Positions 1-8,373 of a stretch of 10,329 nt of DNA are shown here, in pieces (the first letter of the stretch is position 1; every line of letters starts with the position of its first letter). This DNA is from Chloromonas sp. AAM2 (taxonomy: Eukaryota; Chlorophyta; Chlorophyceae; Chlamydomonadales; Chlamydomonadaceae). The notes below the pieces were generated by a model. The model saw only the letters and a list, made by a program, of their open reading frames with translations, did not search any database and was not told where the DNA came from. Position numbers and translations under genes: made by a program. Location of the stretch: positions 1-10,329 of the forward strand of contig QAXH01000651.1 in the NCBI GenBank assembly GCA_004335635.1, given 5' to 3'.

Positions 1-1169
1 GCCTTCATGACACACAACACATCCTACCCCGTATGCATCACAGGGGTGGTGCCAGTGCAGGTGGGACGAGTTATAGGCTGAAATATCGGTGAACTTATGT
101 TGGCTCAAGACAGGTTGTCCATAGACTATTGGGTCAGCCAAGGAAGACTGGCCATAAACTGACCGAACCGTAACAGAACTTTGACATGACCACAACTAAT
201 CCCCGCCACAATCTGGGTAGGATGGCGGTAGGCCGCCTTGCGATTGTAGTCCAGTTGGAACATCTTAAGTCATGTTTATAGACGGTCGCACACACACACA
301 CACACACACACACGCGCATCTCCGCTTTTCCCAACCCCTATCATGCAGGACGAGGGTCCCAACTCCTTCGAATGGTTTGTGGGCCAGCGCTGGGCGCAGC
401 CGGATGAAAAGCACCTCAGGCACCTGATGAAAACCGTTTTCTCCGACCGGGCCGCCGCTGCCCAGAGGGGCAGGGCGGGCAGGGCTCACATCCTCAAGGA
501 GTTCAGCGAGGTTGCGGTGGCGCATCAGCTGCTGGCACACCTATTGAGACTGCAGGTGTGTGTTGAGGGTGTCTGGAATCAAGCATGCATGGTCTTGGTG
601 GGGGAGTGCCTTCCGAGGTTCAGAAGAGTGCATGCATTCAGGCAGCCACCGAGGCTGCAGATGTTTTCAGGGAGTATGACATCAAGCATGTGACATCGTG
701 AGGATTGTAAAGGCAACAGACGGCGAGGAGTCACTGGCAAGGAGCTCACAAACTGCTCAGGGAGTGTGACACTGAGCATGTGGCTCGTGGTGGCTGGCAC
801 CAGAAGCATTGTAAAGACAGTGTCAATTGTGTCTGAGCAAAGACTTGAGAGTTGATAGTGGTAGTTGAGAGTTGACAGTGTAATTATCTGAGCATATTGA
901 GACAAGTTCAGTGAACTTCAGTTCAGTTGTGGCGAATTCAGTTTTGTATGTTGGGTAAAGTTTCCATCACCCAAGTAATCCAACCGCCTTCAACTAACCC
1001 AACCGCCTGCCTTACCACCGCCTGTGTGCAGGACACTGTTGATGAGTTGCTCTGGGGCATCAGGCCAGACACACCAAACAGCGCAGGGGCAGGCGTGCCG
1101 GCTCTATGGGGTAGAAACGCTCTCAGAGACCTAGCCGCCATGTTCACACAGCGAAAGGGCACCAAGTAG
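1..1169 (+). CDS. Glycosyltransferase group 1 (GT4-like), C-terminal exons only
   Basis: Three exons are inferred: 1-60, 349-555 and 1032-1169 (stop TAG at 1167-1169). All joins are phase 0. Donors are CAG|GTGGGA and CAG|GTGTGT; both acceptors are TGCAG|GAC. Together they give 134 residues. Exon 1-60 reads in frame 1 and contains HNTSYPVC...GVVPVQ. The middle exon contains GPNSFEWFVGQRWAQPDEKH, then HLRHLMKTVF, and a helical RGRAGRAHILKEFSEVAVA stretch. This order (N-S/T-[YF]-P-V, then G..WA.P...HLR.LM..V, then RAR...FS...VA) is what I know from the end of the second Rossmann domain of GT-B family-4 glycosyltransferases. These transfer a sugar from a nucleotide-sugar donor. The donor-binding E-x7-E region would lie upstream, outside the window, so substrate and activity cannot be judged. 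The final exon (DTVDELLWGIRP...FTQRKGTK) is a less conserved tail. Family call is fairly confident; the exon model rests on splice-site and phase agreement only. Confidence 0.72.
289..313. repeat. (CA)n microsatellite in glycosyltransferase intron
   Basis: About twelve CA dinucleotides run without interruption, followed by CGCGC. The tract lies in the intron 61-348, about 35 bp before the acceptor of the next exon. It supplies a pyrimidine-poor, alternating stretch close to the splice site. Confidence 0.95.
667..820 (+). repeat. Diverged direct repeat pair in glycosyltransferase intron
   Basis: Two related segments lie in the second intron, about 667-717 and 757-820. Both start with TCAGGGAGT[AG]TGACA, continue with GCATGTG, and end with ATTGTAAAG[GA]CA. 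The second copy carries roughly a dozen extra bases before ATTGTAAAG. This is a local duplication with later indels. No coding potential is apparent. Confidence 0.7.
845..884 (+). repeat. 20-bp tandem duplication (two units)
   Basis: TTGAGAGTTGATAGTGGTAG at 845-864 is followed directly by a related unit starting TTGAGAGTTGACAGTG at 865. It lies in the second glycosyltransferase intron. A 15-nt near-perfect palindrome (AAGTTCA-G-TGAACTT) follows at 904-918. Confidence 0.8.
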
Positions 1170-2342
1170 TGTCTACCCTTGCCACCCTACCTAGCCTGCC
1201 TAGCCAACGAGCCTAGCCAACAAGTGACGTTAGCCTGCATACCACACCCTATCTCACATCGAGCAATCCAACTCTTGTCTTACCCTACCCTACCGTGTCA
1301 TATTTTCTTACCCCACCCCATCATACGCTGTCCAATCCTAGCGGTGTGCTAGGCATGTGGCGTGAATAGAAACCCACCTCTAGATTACATTTGGAAACTT
1401 ACTCCGACAATGCAGGAGCACATTTTTTTCTGAACAAAATGTTGGGAATTGGTTGGTCGTTTTCTGTTACCTTTCTGGACCTGGCGGTTAGTTATCCAAT
1501 CCTAACAGGAAAGCCAATCCTGACAGTAAACACCACATGACCAGGAAAGGCTCGGGAATTTGTGGCTGTTGTGTGCTGCGACTGCATGTGTGTGCAAAAC
1601 CACTGTGTTCTGGAGTTCAGGTATCATGGCATGTTTGTGTGCATGTGCACTATCATACCTACCCATGCGTGATGCATACCTACCAGTCGTGCGTGACAGT
1701 TAGTCGGCAGGAAGTGACTTCATCATTGGCAGGGTCGAATCGCTTCCCAATCAGATAGCCAAGCCTTCCTAAACTCGACTAAAACTCGAACCATCACTCA
1801 GTTTGACTGTGCTTGGAGTTGGGTCGTCAACAATGTGTGTTGCCACTTTCATGATAGCATGAAGTGTGCGTGATCCTGATTGGGAACACCCTTAAGTAAC
1901 CAAAATCGGTAAAAATACACTTTGTCATTCAACTGTGGCTTTTTGTAAGGTGCATGTAGGGTTTGGCAAGTGTTGGCAGTAGGGTTTAGGTTACCATTGA
2001 GTGTGTGTGCGATTACATCACTGGCTGAATGAGATGTTAATGATGCTGACTTGTTTTTCGTTATTGCATCACCTGGCTGCTTTTGGTGCTGATTGTGCAC
2101 AGGCGGTGGTTCTGTGAGACGTGAATACAAGTGCCAGTTCTCAAGGATTTTGGGCCGTTGGTTGGAAGGGACTGGATTTCTACGCGGAGCGGTGTGAACC
2201 ACCAGAAACTGACCTCTACCTTTGCCACACTCTGGTAGTGTGAGACGACTTACGCAATGAGTGTGAGAGCGGCTTCTGAAGAGTGTGACCAATGGATAGC
2301 AGACACACGCGGCTTAGCGTTCCGTTTTATGCGGTGGTAACG
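1170..2342. other. Intergenic region after the glycosyltransferase
   Basis: No supportable gene lies here. It begins with the 3' UTR of the glycosyltransferase. It holds CT/AC-rich sequence (about 1170-1330) and three small tandem duplications: GCCTAGCCAAC.A at 1198-1223, CCAATCCT[AG]ACAG at 1496-1531, and an imperfect CATACCTACC...TGCGTGA unit at about 1654-1695. A TGTAA at 1944-1948 matches the volvocalean-type polyadenylation signal but is about 775 bp past the stop, so its assignment is weak. A 147-codon minus-strand reading frame (1849-2292) has no recognisable motif, and I treat it as chance. Confidence 0.6.
1496..1531 (+). repeat. 18-bp tandem duplication (two units)
   Basis: CCAATCCTAACAGGAAAG at 1496-1513 is followed directly by CCAATCCTGACAGTAAAC at 1514-1531, 15 of 18 bases identical. 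It is intergenic. Confidence 0.85.
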
Positions 2343-2458
2343 GTGCTCTGTTGTGTGGAGTCATGGCAAGCTCACGGATGCGGGGGTCACGAGTTAAAGC
2401 AACAGAAAGCGGCTCAGGGCTGTCGAATGGCGGTGTTTTTGACGGTGTTGTACTGTAA
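2343..2458 (+). other. Conserved upstream block, copy A (possible 5' exon or short upstream ORF)
   Basis: This block aligns with 5166-5272, upstream of BTB copy B. The alignment covers the bases before an ATG (2363 here, 5186 there), the first 15 or so codons, and a shared GTTGTACTGT end. Within the ORF the peptide starts MASSRMRGSRVKATE here and MTSSRMRRSRIQTTQ in the other copy. Several codons differ only synonymously (AGC/AGT, CGG/AGA, CGG/CGC, TCA/TCG, CGA/AGG). That pattern suggests past or present coding constraint. Here the frame ends at a TAA after about 32 codons. The BTB start lies 408 bp downstream. It could be a 5' exon encoding an N-terminal extension, a short upstream ORF, or part of the ancestral duplicated unit. 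No clear splice donor follows, so no joined model is offered. Confidence 0.5.
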
Positions 2459-2770
2459 TGCCTCCACGCTAATCTGTTCATGACAGCTGTGCCATTGACA
2501 TGGCATTGGCATCCAGATACGTTATCAGGATGTACTCAGTTCTGTTACTCATGTCACGTGGAAGCCGCAAGGGAACATGGCAACGCGGGCCCAAGCCCTG
2601 TCAAGCTCCTGCAACTCTGCTGTGATGGAAGGTCAGAAGCATTAGGTCAAAGTGGTACATACACCAGCTTGTGATGCCAACACTTGTGAATGAGATAGTG
2701 ATGTGCTCCCAAACCAAAGCAGATGCGCACGATTTCCGTTCTGGTGACCTTTTATGCGCCGGTAGCAGCC

Positions 2771-3994
2771 ATGCCGAGACCAGCATTAAAGCGGTACAGA
2801 GCGGCCGAACTGGACCTCGAACTTATTTGCGCCGGAAAGGCATCCGTGTCCGTCAACAGCCAGCTACTCAGCGACGCTACACGCAGCCCTGCAATCAAGG
2901 AGATCATCGCCATACTGCGCGAGGAGCATTCAGATGCCAACGCGGACAGTCCGATGAAACTACCCGTTCCGGAGGACAAGGCAGACGACTGGATTGTGAC
3001 TTGCAGCATTCTGCAAGATCCACTCTCAGTTAATGCGTCTGACCTTTCGTGGGTGAGAGACATGAAAGGCTGCCCTGGTGCCTCAAGCACTTCATCAGAA
3101 GTTATCCTGTCACTGGACAATGCAAGTGCATCAATCCTGCAACTGACCGTGCACCAATACGCCGTGCAGACTGATGTTGGACACTTCAGTTTATGGACAA
3201 GTACGCGTTGATGCCTGCACTTCAAGCCTGTCAGACATTTATCACCGCAACCACTGCGCAGCTGCCGGTGCGAAGAGAAGGACGCATAGAGTACCAACGC
3301 ACGGCATTTGGTTACTTGGAAATTGAATACCGCCGACACGGCAAGCTCACACGCATGGACCTTGAGTTGCCTTTTCTGGAGCTGCTTTGTCGCTCAGGTC
3401 TCCATGCAGCTGCGGCCTGCATGGCTCCATACTACATGCACAGGATGTACGACTTGCTGGTGAATGTGTCCAAGGAGTTTGACAGGTGAGAGCCTGTTTG
3501 TTCGCCCAGCCGTCTGGCTTCATGCCACAGCAGGTACAAACTTGGCCAGCGCACAGTATCTGTATGGCCTGGCAACCTGACGAGCGCTGTGGGCAGTTCA
3601 ATCACATGAGGGGAGGGATTTCAACCCGTCCAACGTACAAATGAAGGGGATTGCGACACACCTGGATAGTAATAGTGGTGGTCACCCCTCGTCACCTACA
3701 GGTGCTATCCTGTCCGCAAACCTTGTTAGACCCAAAAGGGCCCTGAAAACATATGGAAATCAAATTGGTTTGCTCTGAACTCGCAGGCAGCCACTTCCTG
3801 AGTCAGCCCGGTTGCAAGTCTTCAAACCCTATGCTTCACTAGCCAAGAACTACCGCAGTAACATCAAGAGGGCCCTCACAGATTTCTACGAGAATTGCGG
3901 CGACCGTCAGTCAGCTGCCGAGGTGTGCCGTCTGATTACCGAGCAACTGCACGTGGTGGATGAGGAGTTGTGGGACAAGATTTTAAATGGATAA
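2771..3994 (+). CDS. BTB/POZ-like protein, tandem copy A
   Basis: Three exons: 2771-3052, 3190-3485 and 3787-3994 (stop TAA), 261 residues. The start was chosen because M-P-R-x-A..KRY matches the starts of copies B and C; the frame is open upstream to 2723 but that part is not conserved. Exon 1 holds the first half of a BTB-like fold: LDLELIC, SVSVNSQLLSDA, RSPAIKEI, MKLPVPEDKADDW, ending DLSW before GTGAGA. Exon 2 begins FMDKYALMPALQACQTF, the usual LADKY...C..F end of BTB, and carries a conserved ELPFLELLCRSGLHAAA / CMAPYYMH segment. Exon 3 is helical (KNYRSNIKRALTDFYENC ... LITEQLHVVDEELWDKIL). The ancestral acceptor at 3169 would give an immediate TGA; only the CTTCAG acceptor ending at 3189 keeps the frame, losing about eight residues present in B and C. 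BTB proteins often recruit substrates to Cullin-3 ligases; the role here is unknown. Confidence 0.75.
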
Positions 3995-4022
3995 TGCACA
4001 TGGTGTGAAATAGCCATCAATC

Positions 4023-4028
4023 AATAAA
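4023..4028 (+). terminator. Possible poly(A) signal of BTB copy A
   Basis: A canonical AATAAA lies about 29 bp after the copy A stop codon, within an A-rich stretch (AATAAAAAGAAAAGCAAAAC). The very short distance would give an unusually short 3' UTR. The alternative green-algal TGTAA signal is not seen just downstream of this gene. Confidence 0.35.
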
Positions 4029-4090
4029 AAGAAAAGCAAAACAGCAATTAAAAGGGGCCACAGCTGAGGTCTGCAGGCCCTGCGTGATAA

Positions 4091-4126
4091 TGACCATGTA
4101 CAGCACAGTGACCATGTACAGCACAG
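4091..4126 (+). repeat. Exact 18-bp tandem duplication (two units)
   Basis: TGACCATGTACAGCACAG occurs at 4091-4108 and again, without mismatch, at 4109-4126. It is intergenic, about 100 bp past BTB copy A. The lack of mismatches suggests a recent event. Confidence 0.95.
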
Positions 4127-5165
4127 AAGTCAAATCAGGACAAGGCCCAAAACGGATGTCAAGTGACCACATATGAACAACCTTGACTGCATTGCCACTG
4201 GCTGCAAGTGTCCCTTGTTTCATAATGCATCCGTTGGGGCTTGTCAAAACAGGTTAGCATCTATGTGTAAGGGCGAATGCAGCACAGCCACTGTGTCCAA
4301 GCTCTTTTTGCGTGTTTAGCATGTGTGACTGTCATCATGGCTACTCTCATGTCAGAATGTCCATTCCTGCTGGAACCTGGGTGCAGGTCTTGGAACCAGT
4401 GTTGTGTTGGTGTGCAAATGATGCAAACGCTGCAAACTGAGAGTGTGGAATTGCAAACATATAGAAAGACTGTGAAAGCGAGTCCGCGCTGACTGTGAAC
4501 GTTGCTGCTTTTGTTCAATTGAACGAGCTCTACCGCGCCTTGTCATTTTGCACGATTGCAAGGTTAAGGAACTGGTTATAGCCGACTGTCATGATATGTA
4601 CTGAGTTTCTTTTTCCGTGTCTGCCCTTATGGACAGTGCCTGGGGGGAAGGAAGGTGGTCAGAGAAGTCAAATTGTCATAGGCAGTCAGGCATGGGTCGA
4701 GCAGGCGCAGCTAGAAACAAAGAACGTTGATAAAGTCTCGGCCTAAGATGGCTGTTAGGGCACGGCAGTGGCTGGTGTTTGACGGTTATGTATTACTTCT
4801 GCACCTTGTCTTTTTGTTGTATGTGCTAGACTGCGATGTTTAGCAAATAACTACAGCTGACTCTAATTTGGGGGTGGTGACGTTATCAGGGTGGTGACTG
4901 TGGTACTGACGTTTTCTTTGCTTATGCAGCGCGGGATACGCCACGCAACCACATTGATTGAAGACATGGGCCGAGTCTGGATGCTGTCTAACAAGAGTTG
5001 AAGTTTCAACAGTCATCTGGGGTCGTGTGCACGACCTGTTGTGCATGACCCGTTGTAGCTACCTGTCCTGACACATCACGTGGTCGTTTTGTGGTGGCCG
5101 TGGAATTGAACTGTGATGCTCAGTCTCATTCGGTTGCCGCACTGATTTTGCTCTAGCATGTGTTG

Positions 5166-5272
5166 GTGTTCTACTCCGTGAAGCGATGACAAGTTCAAGA
5201 ATGCGCAGGTCGAGGATTCAAACAACACAAGTCCCAGGGCTGTTGCTTTGGCGTTTCATGTTGTACTGTGCA
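5166..5272 (+). other. Conserved upstream block, copy B (possible 5' exon or short upstream ORF)
   Basis: This is the partner of 2343-2458. After the ATG at 5186 the frame stays open for 100 codons, but only the first 15 or so (MTSSRMRRSRIQTTQ) align with the other block in frame. Afterwards the two blocks differ by indels of 2-3 bases, so the long frame itself is probably fortuitous. The BTB copy B start lies 870 bp downstream. No matching block was found upstream of copy C. Confidence 0.5.
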
Positions 5273-6055
5273 CTGCTACAAGTCTTCACTTCTCCGCATG
5301 CAGGACTACATACTTGCCTGGCTGTGCGTGCTGCTGCAAATCTTTTAGTTAGTCATGCACTCTTGCCAACACACTCTTGCCAACACCCAGACAGGACTGG
5401 GTTGTTATTCAACTACGCGCCCTGTTGTACCATACACCTTGCAGCGCAAACAGTAGCAGCAACACTTCCGTCACTATGCTGTTCTTAAGCCCAGGCAAGC
5501 TCAAGACGTTATCTACGCTCCGGTGGTTAGGGGGCACGGACGAGCGTTTGGGTCAGCGACACAATAGCGACATTTTGACATGGCGCTACTTTTTCACAGT
5601 ACCCCGGTGCTTGTCAATTGTCATGTGTTTGTTAATGTGGTGGTGTCCTTGTCAGTGGTGTGGCTGCACATATCTTTTGTTGGTCCAAAACGGAACGAAC
5701 AGTTCAATGTTGGAGCACACGGTATGGAACCACTTCTGACAGCATTACAGACCTATTCACACAAATTGTCCCAGAACTGACCAACTTTTGTTTTTGAGTG
5801 AGCGGGCGCAACTGTGCAACCTGCCCGTCAAAGTGCAAACTGAAGTGCAAACTGCTCGAAACAAAGATGGTGGATTCACCTCCATCATAGAACGGAACGC
5901 ACAAGAGGTCAACGATGCTGGGGAGGGGGGGAAAGTCTTGAATTCTTATTGGCCAGTAAGTGCACGGGCGCGCACGGGCTCATTCAGCCAGTGGCAGTGG
6001 GTGCAAAGCTGACAGCATTTCACCCAATCTACCAAACAGTGTTGTGACAGCAAAC
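5273..6055. other. Upstream region of BTB copy B
   Basis: No supportable gene is present. It contains two exact tandem duplications: a 14-bp unit CACTCTTGCCAACA at 5358-5385 and a 12-bp unit AAGTGCAAACTG at 5831-5854. Several overlapping plus-strand frames (5377-5739, 5580-5780, 5788-6012) show no family resemblance. The GC-rich GCACGGGC pair is listed separately. Confidence 0.55.
5962..5979 (+). promoter_or_regulatory. Paired GCACGGGC motif upstream of BTB copy B
   Basis: GCACGGGC occurs twice, two bases apart, about 80-95 bp before the copy B start codon. A similar pair lies at a comparable distance upstream of copy C (9466-9483). Sharing between otherwise diverged upstream regions suggests a promoter element or a 5' UTR feature. 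It is absent upstream of copy A. Function is unproven. Confidence 0.35.
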
Positions 6056-7298
6056 ATGTCGAGATCAGCAACGCTCAAGCGATACGCAGACGCTGATCTC
6101 GACCTACAGCTTATATGCGCCCATGGCGCATCGGTGGCCGTCAACAGCCAGCTGTTGAGTGATGCTACACGCAGCCCTGCAATCAAGGAGATCGTTGACA
6201 AGCTGCGCAACGAGCATCCAAGCGCCAGCGCATCGAATCCAATGAAGTTGCCTCTTCCGGAGGACAAGGCCGACACCTGGCAGGTTGCCTGGGAGCTTGC
6301 AGCGCATCCTTTGTCGACCAACGCATCGAAGCTTACGTGGGTAAGCGACTGTTGTTCACGTCACCATCCGATACAAAAGAGCGCCTACAAAATCCATTAG
6401 TATGGTATGTATCTAGCACACAAGGCTATGGCCAACCCTGGCTTTGAGTTGCATGGCTATGCTTAGAGTGCCCCACACACTGACTGTGCCCACACACTGA
6501 CTGTACTAAGCTGCCGGTCGGTCTAAGCCAGGTTTGGCTCAATGCTCTGTTATGCAGAAGGAACCCATATACTCGACCAGGGGCTAAATGCCCACACATG
6601 CCGTCTGACTGCGGCGCAGGGTCAGATTGTGCAGGTTATTGGGCTTGCGGACAAGTACGATTTGGTCTCTGTTCTACAAGCCTGCCAAACATTTGTCCTC
6701 AACACCGCGGCCCATCTGCCAGCGCAAAGAGAAGCGCGCTCACGTCGTGACAGGACGCCTTCGCCATTCGGTTACCTGGCAACCGGAACGGGCGGGGAGA
6801 TATCTCTCGAGCTTCCTTTTCTGGAACTCCTTTGCCGCACAGGTCTGCATGCTGCCGCGACCTGTATGGCCCCATACTACATGCATCTGCTGTACGACTC
6901 AATGATCAAGCTGGCAAAGGATTTGGACGCGCTGGAGAACAGGTAAGGCGGGATGGATGCGCGTCCACCATACAACTGTTGCCGGCATCATTCTGCGTCC
7001 AACCCCACTAGATAAAGTCGGGCAGTGCCTAAACTTATACTTGTACTTCAACATTTGCTTGTCATTGTTGCTTTTTGTTTGAAGTCGCAAGCGAGCTTCT
7101 GACTCTGGCCGTGCCGAGCGTGTCAATCGTCACCATGCGACATCAGCGAAGGGCCGTCGGAGTGACATAAGGAGGGCCCTGGAAGACTTCTACGACAATT
7201 GCCGCGACCCTGTGTCAGCTGGCCAGGTGTACCGCCTGATAACTGAGCAACTGCACGCGGTGAATGAAGAGATGTTGGACAAGATGTTAAATGGGTAG
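6056..7298 (+). CDS. BTB/POZ-like protein, tandem copy B (best preserved)
   Basis: Three exons: 6056-6340, 6620-6942 and 7085-7298 (stop TAG), 273 residues. Introns are TGG|GTAAGC...GCGCAG (phase 0) and ACAG|GTAAGG...TGAAG (phase 2). Exon 3 has no ATG of its own. Residues 1-10 are MSRSATLKRY; 14-20 LDLQLIC; then SVAVNSQLLSDATRSPAI, MKLPLPEDKADTW, and KLTW at 92-95. Exon 2 opens GQIVQVIGLADKYDLVSVLQ (96-115), completing the BTB-like fold, followed by a variable, basic loop (about 131-145). Next comes the conserved ELPFLELLCRTGLHAAATCM / APYYMHLLYD helices (about 159-188). Exon 3 has a basic, low-complexity linker, then RRALEDFYDNC and LITEQLHAVNEEMLDKML. Length and exon structure match copy A. 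No transmembrane segment or signal peptide is visible, so a soluble location is likely. Cullin-3 adaptor activity is possible from family knowledge, not shown here. A TGTAA at 7541-7545 may be the poly(A) signal. Confidence 0.82.
6431..6538. repeat. Inverted repeat enclosing a tandem duplication in copy B intron 1
   Basis: GCCAACCCTGGCTT at 6431-6444 pairs with AAGCCAGGTTTGGC at 6525-6538 (13 of 14 positions). The 80-bp spacer holds a 17-bp tandem duplication, CCCACACACTGACTGTG (6472-6488) and the same unit ending in A (6489-6505). The arms could fold as an intronic hairpin or be the ends of a small decayed inverted-repeat element. No target-site duplication was recognised. Confidence 0.7.
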
Positions 7299-8189
7299 AT
7301 TTGTACGCTTCATTGTGTGTTGTGTGAGAGCACACATGTCACATCAAGGCAGGGCAAGTTTTGTTGTGGTCACATAGGCCCCACCAACCAGCGTGTGTGG
7401 GTCCCATCACGGTCTGGCCTTGCCATTCTCAAACGTCAGCTGCCCAAGTGCGGATGCCACCTGGGCACCATTGTGCAACAGTGTGCAGCAGTGTGGACTG
7501 TGTGGCACAACAATGGTGCAAGTGTGCATATCACTTCACCTGTAAATAGCTGGCACTCCAGGCAAACGCTGCTGCTTATGTTCTTCTTTGCTTTGGTGAC
7601 TGCTTGTTCGAACAGTTGACCGTGCGCTGCGCCATTGTTCCTGCATGGATGCCATCCTAACAGAAACGGTACTGACCTCTGAAATACTGCCAGCGTCAAC
7701 TGACCCTAACCCTAACACGAGTCCACACGGGACCGTAACACGAGAATGCATGACTACCATGTTAGGAACTGCTACTGATGACTGTCATGAAATGACTTAA
7801 TATTGTTCAGTCCCGCGAGTGAACAGGGTGGAGACATGTGGCCGAATTGTAGTGGCACACAGGGCCTTGGATACAACAGAGTTGAACTGTGTTGCGTTTG
7901 ATGACGTTTGTCTGGACTCTGTAATGTTGATGCTGATGTCACGGGGCTGAGGCAGGCGGCTGCAATCTGGAGCGGGCAGGTGCCCAGCTGAACTATGGTG
8001 CAGTTGATGTGCACTTCATGTCTTCATGTCTTTCAATCATTGAACACATGGCTTTCCCTGACGGCTTCAGGCTGCAGGTTGTGGAGATTATGTTTGAAAC
8101 ATCCAAAAGCCAGTTTAATGCCCTACGTCAGTGTGCAGCCATTTTGCATTGAAGAGACGCTGTATCCTTTGGCAAACTGCCCGTTGTAG
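7299..8189. other. Region between BTB copy B and the orphan exon
   Basis: No supportable gene lies here. I looked for BTB exon 1 or exon 2 remnants (NSQLL, LADKY, ELPFLELLC or APYYMH motifs) upstream of the orphan exon and saw none. There are two CCCTAA units at 7704-7715, too few to call telomeric. The region would be the 3' UTR of copy B plus spacer, or an intron if the orphan exon is an alternative end of copy B. Confidence 0.5.
7541..7545 (+). terminator. Possible TGTAA poly(A) signal of BTB copy B
   Basis: TGTAA, the polyadenylation signal typical of Chlamydomonas-type green algae, lies 243 bp past the copy B stop. A five-base motif occurs often by chance, so support comes only from its plausible distance. 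Confidence 0.3.
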
Positions 8190-8373
8190 GCCTGAGAATT
8201 CAGTAGTCAGGGATGAGCCTGCTGGGGACTCCAATAAACGCCTAGCTGCCATTTGGAGTACCATGAATGTGTTCCGCAACAACTCCAGCGACTCAGTGTC
8301 AGCCCACCAGGTGTACCACCTGATTTCAGAGCAGCTGCGGGTGGTGGAGGAGCAGCTCTGGGATACGGCCTAG
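8190..8373 (+). CDS. Orphan terminal exon of the BTB-like family
   Basis: An acceptor-like CCGTTGTAG ends at 8189. From there a phase-2 exon is open for 61 codons to a TAG at 8371-8373. Its end, VSAHQVYHLISEQLRVVEEQ, aligns with exon 3 of copy B (VSAGQVYRLITEQLHAVNEE) and of copy A (SAAEVCRLITEQLHVVDEE). Acceptor phase is the same as in both complete copies. The stretch before it (NKRLAAIWSTMNVFRNN) matches the helical ALEDFYDN region only loosely. There is no exon 1 or 2 between copy B and this exon. It may be an alternative last exon of copy B; joining 6942 to 8190 keeps the frame and gives 263 residues. Otherwise it is the remnant of a lost copy. The intact frame favours use or recent loss. 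Confidence 0.6.

Larger units (their letters stand above)
3995..5165. other. Intergenic region between BTB copies A and B
   Basis: No supportable gene is present; the open frames are short, lack motifs and overlap one another on both strands. It holds an exact 18-bp tandem duplication (4091-4126) and an imperfect 14-bp one (5026-5053, TGTGCACGACCTGT then TGTGCATGACCCGT). Confidence 0.6.

Noticed and set aside
1849..2292. 147-codon minus-strand open frame
   Set aside because: No recognisable motif, no splice partners, unbiased composition; it sits between two plus-strand genes and is best explained by chance.
2363..2425. tRNA-like gene at the conserved upstream block
   Set aside because: A GGTC..G.TTCAAA-like stretch in the copy at 5186 recalled a T arm, but no acceptor stem, D arm or anticodon arm could be paired, and the copy A version lacks it.
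2723..2770. Longer N-terminus of BTB copy A starting at 2723
   Set aside because: The added residues have no counterpart upstream of copies B and C, whereas the start at 2771 matches both.
2752..3339. 195-codon minus-strand open frame, the longest in the window
   Set aside because: It is the antisense of BTB copy A exons 1 and 2; a similar antisense frame opposite copy B (5980-6321) arises from the same codon pattern.
5186..5488. A 100-residue protein starting at 5186
   Set aside because: Only the first 15 or so codons are conserved in the paired upstream block; beyond that the blocks differ by frame-changing indels.
7704..7716. CCCTAACCCTAAC as interstitial telomere repeat
   Set aside because: Only two units; too short to separate from chance.
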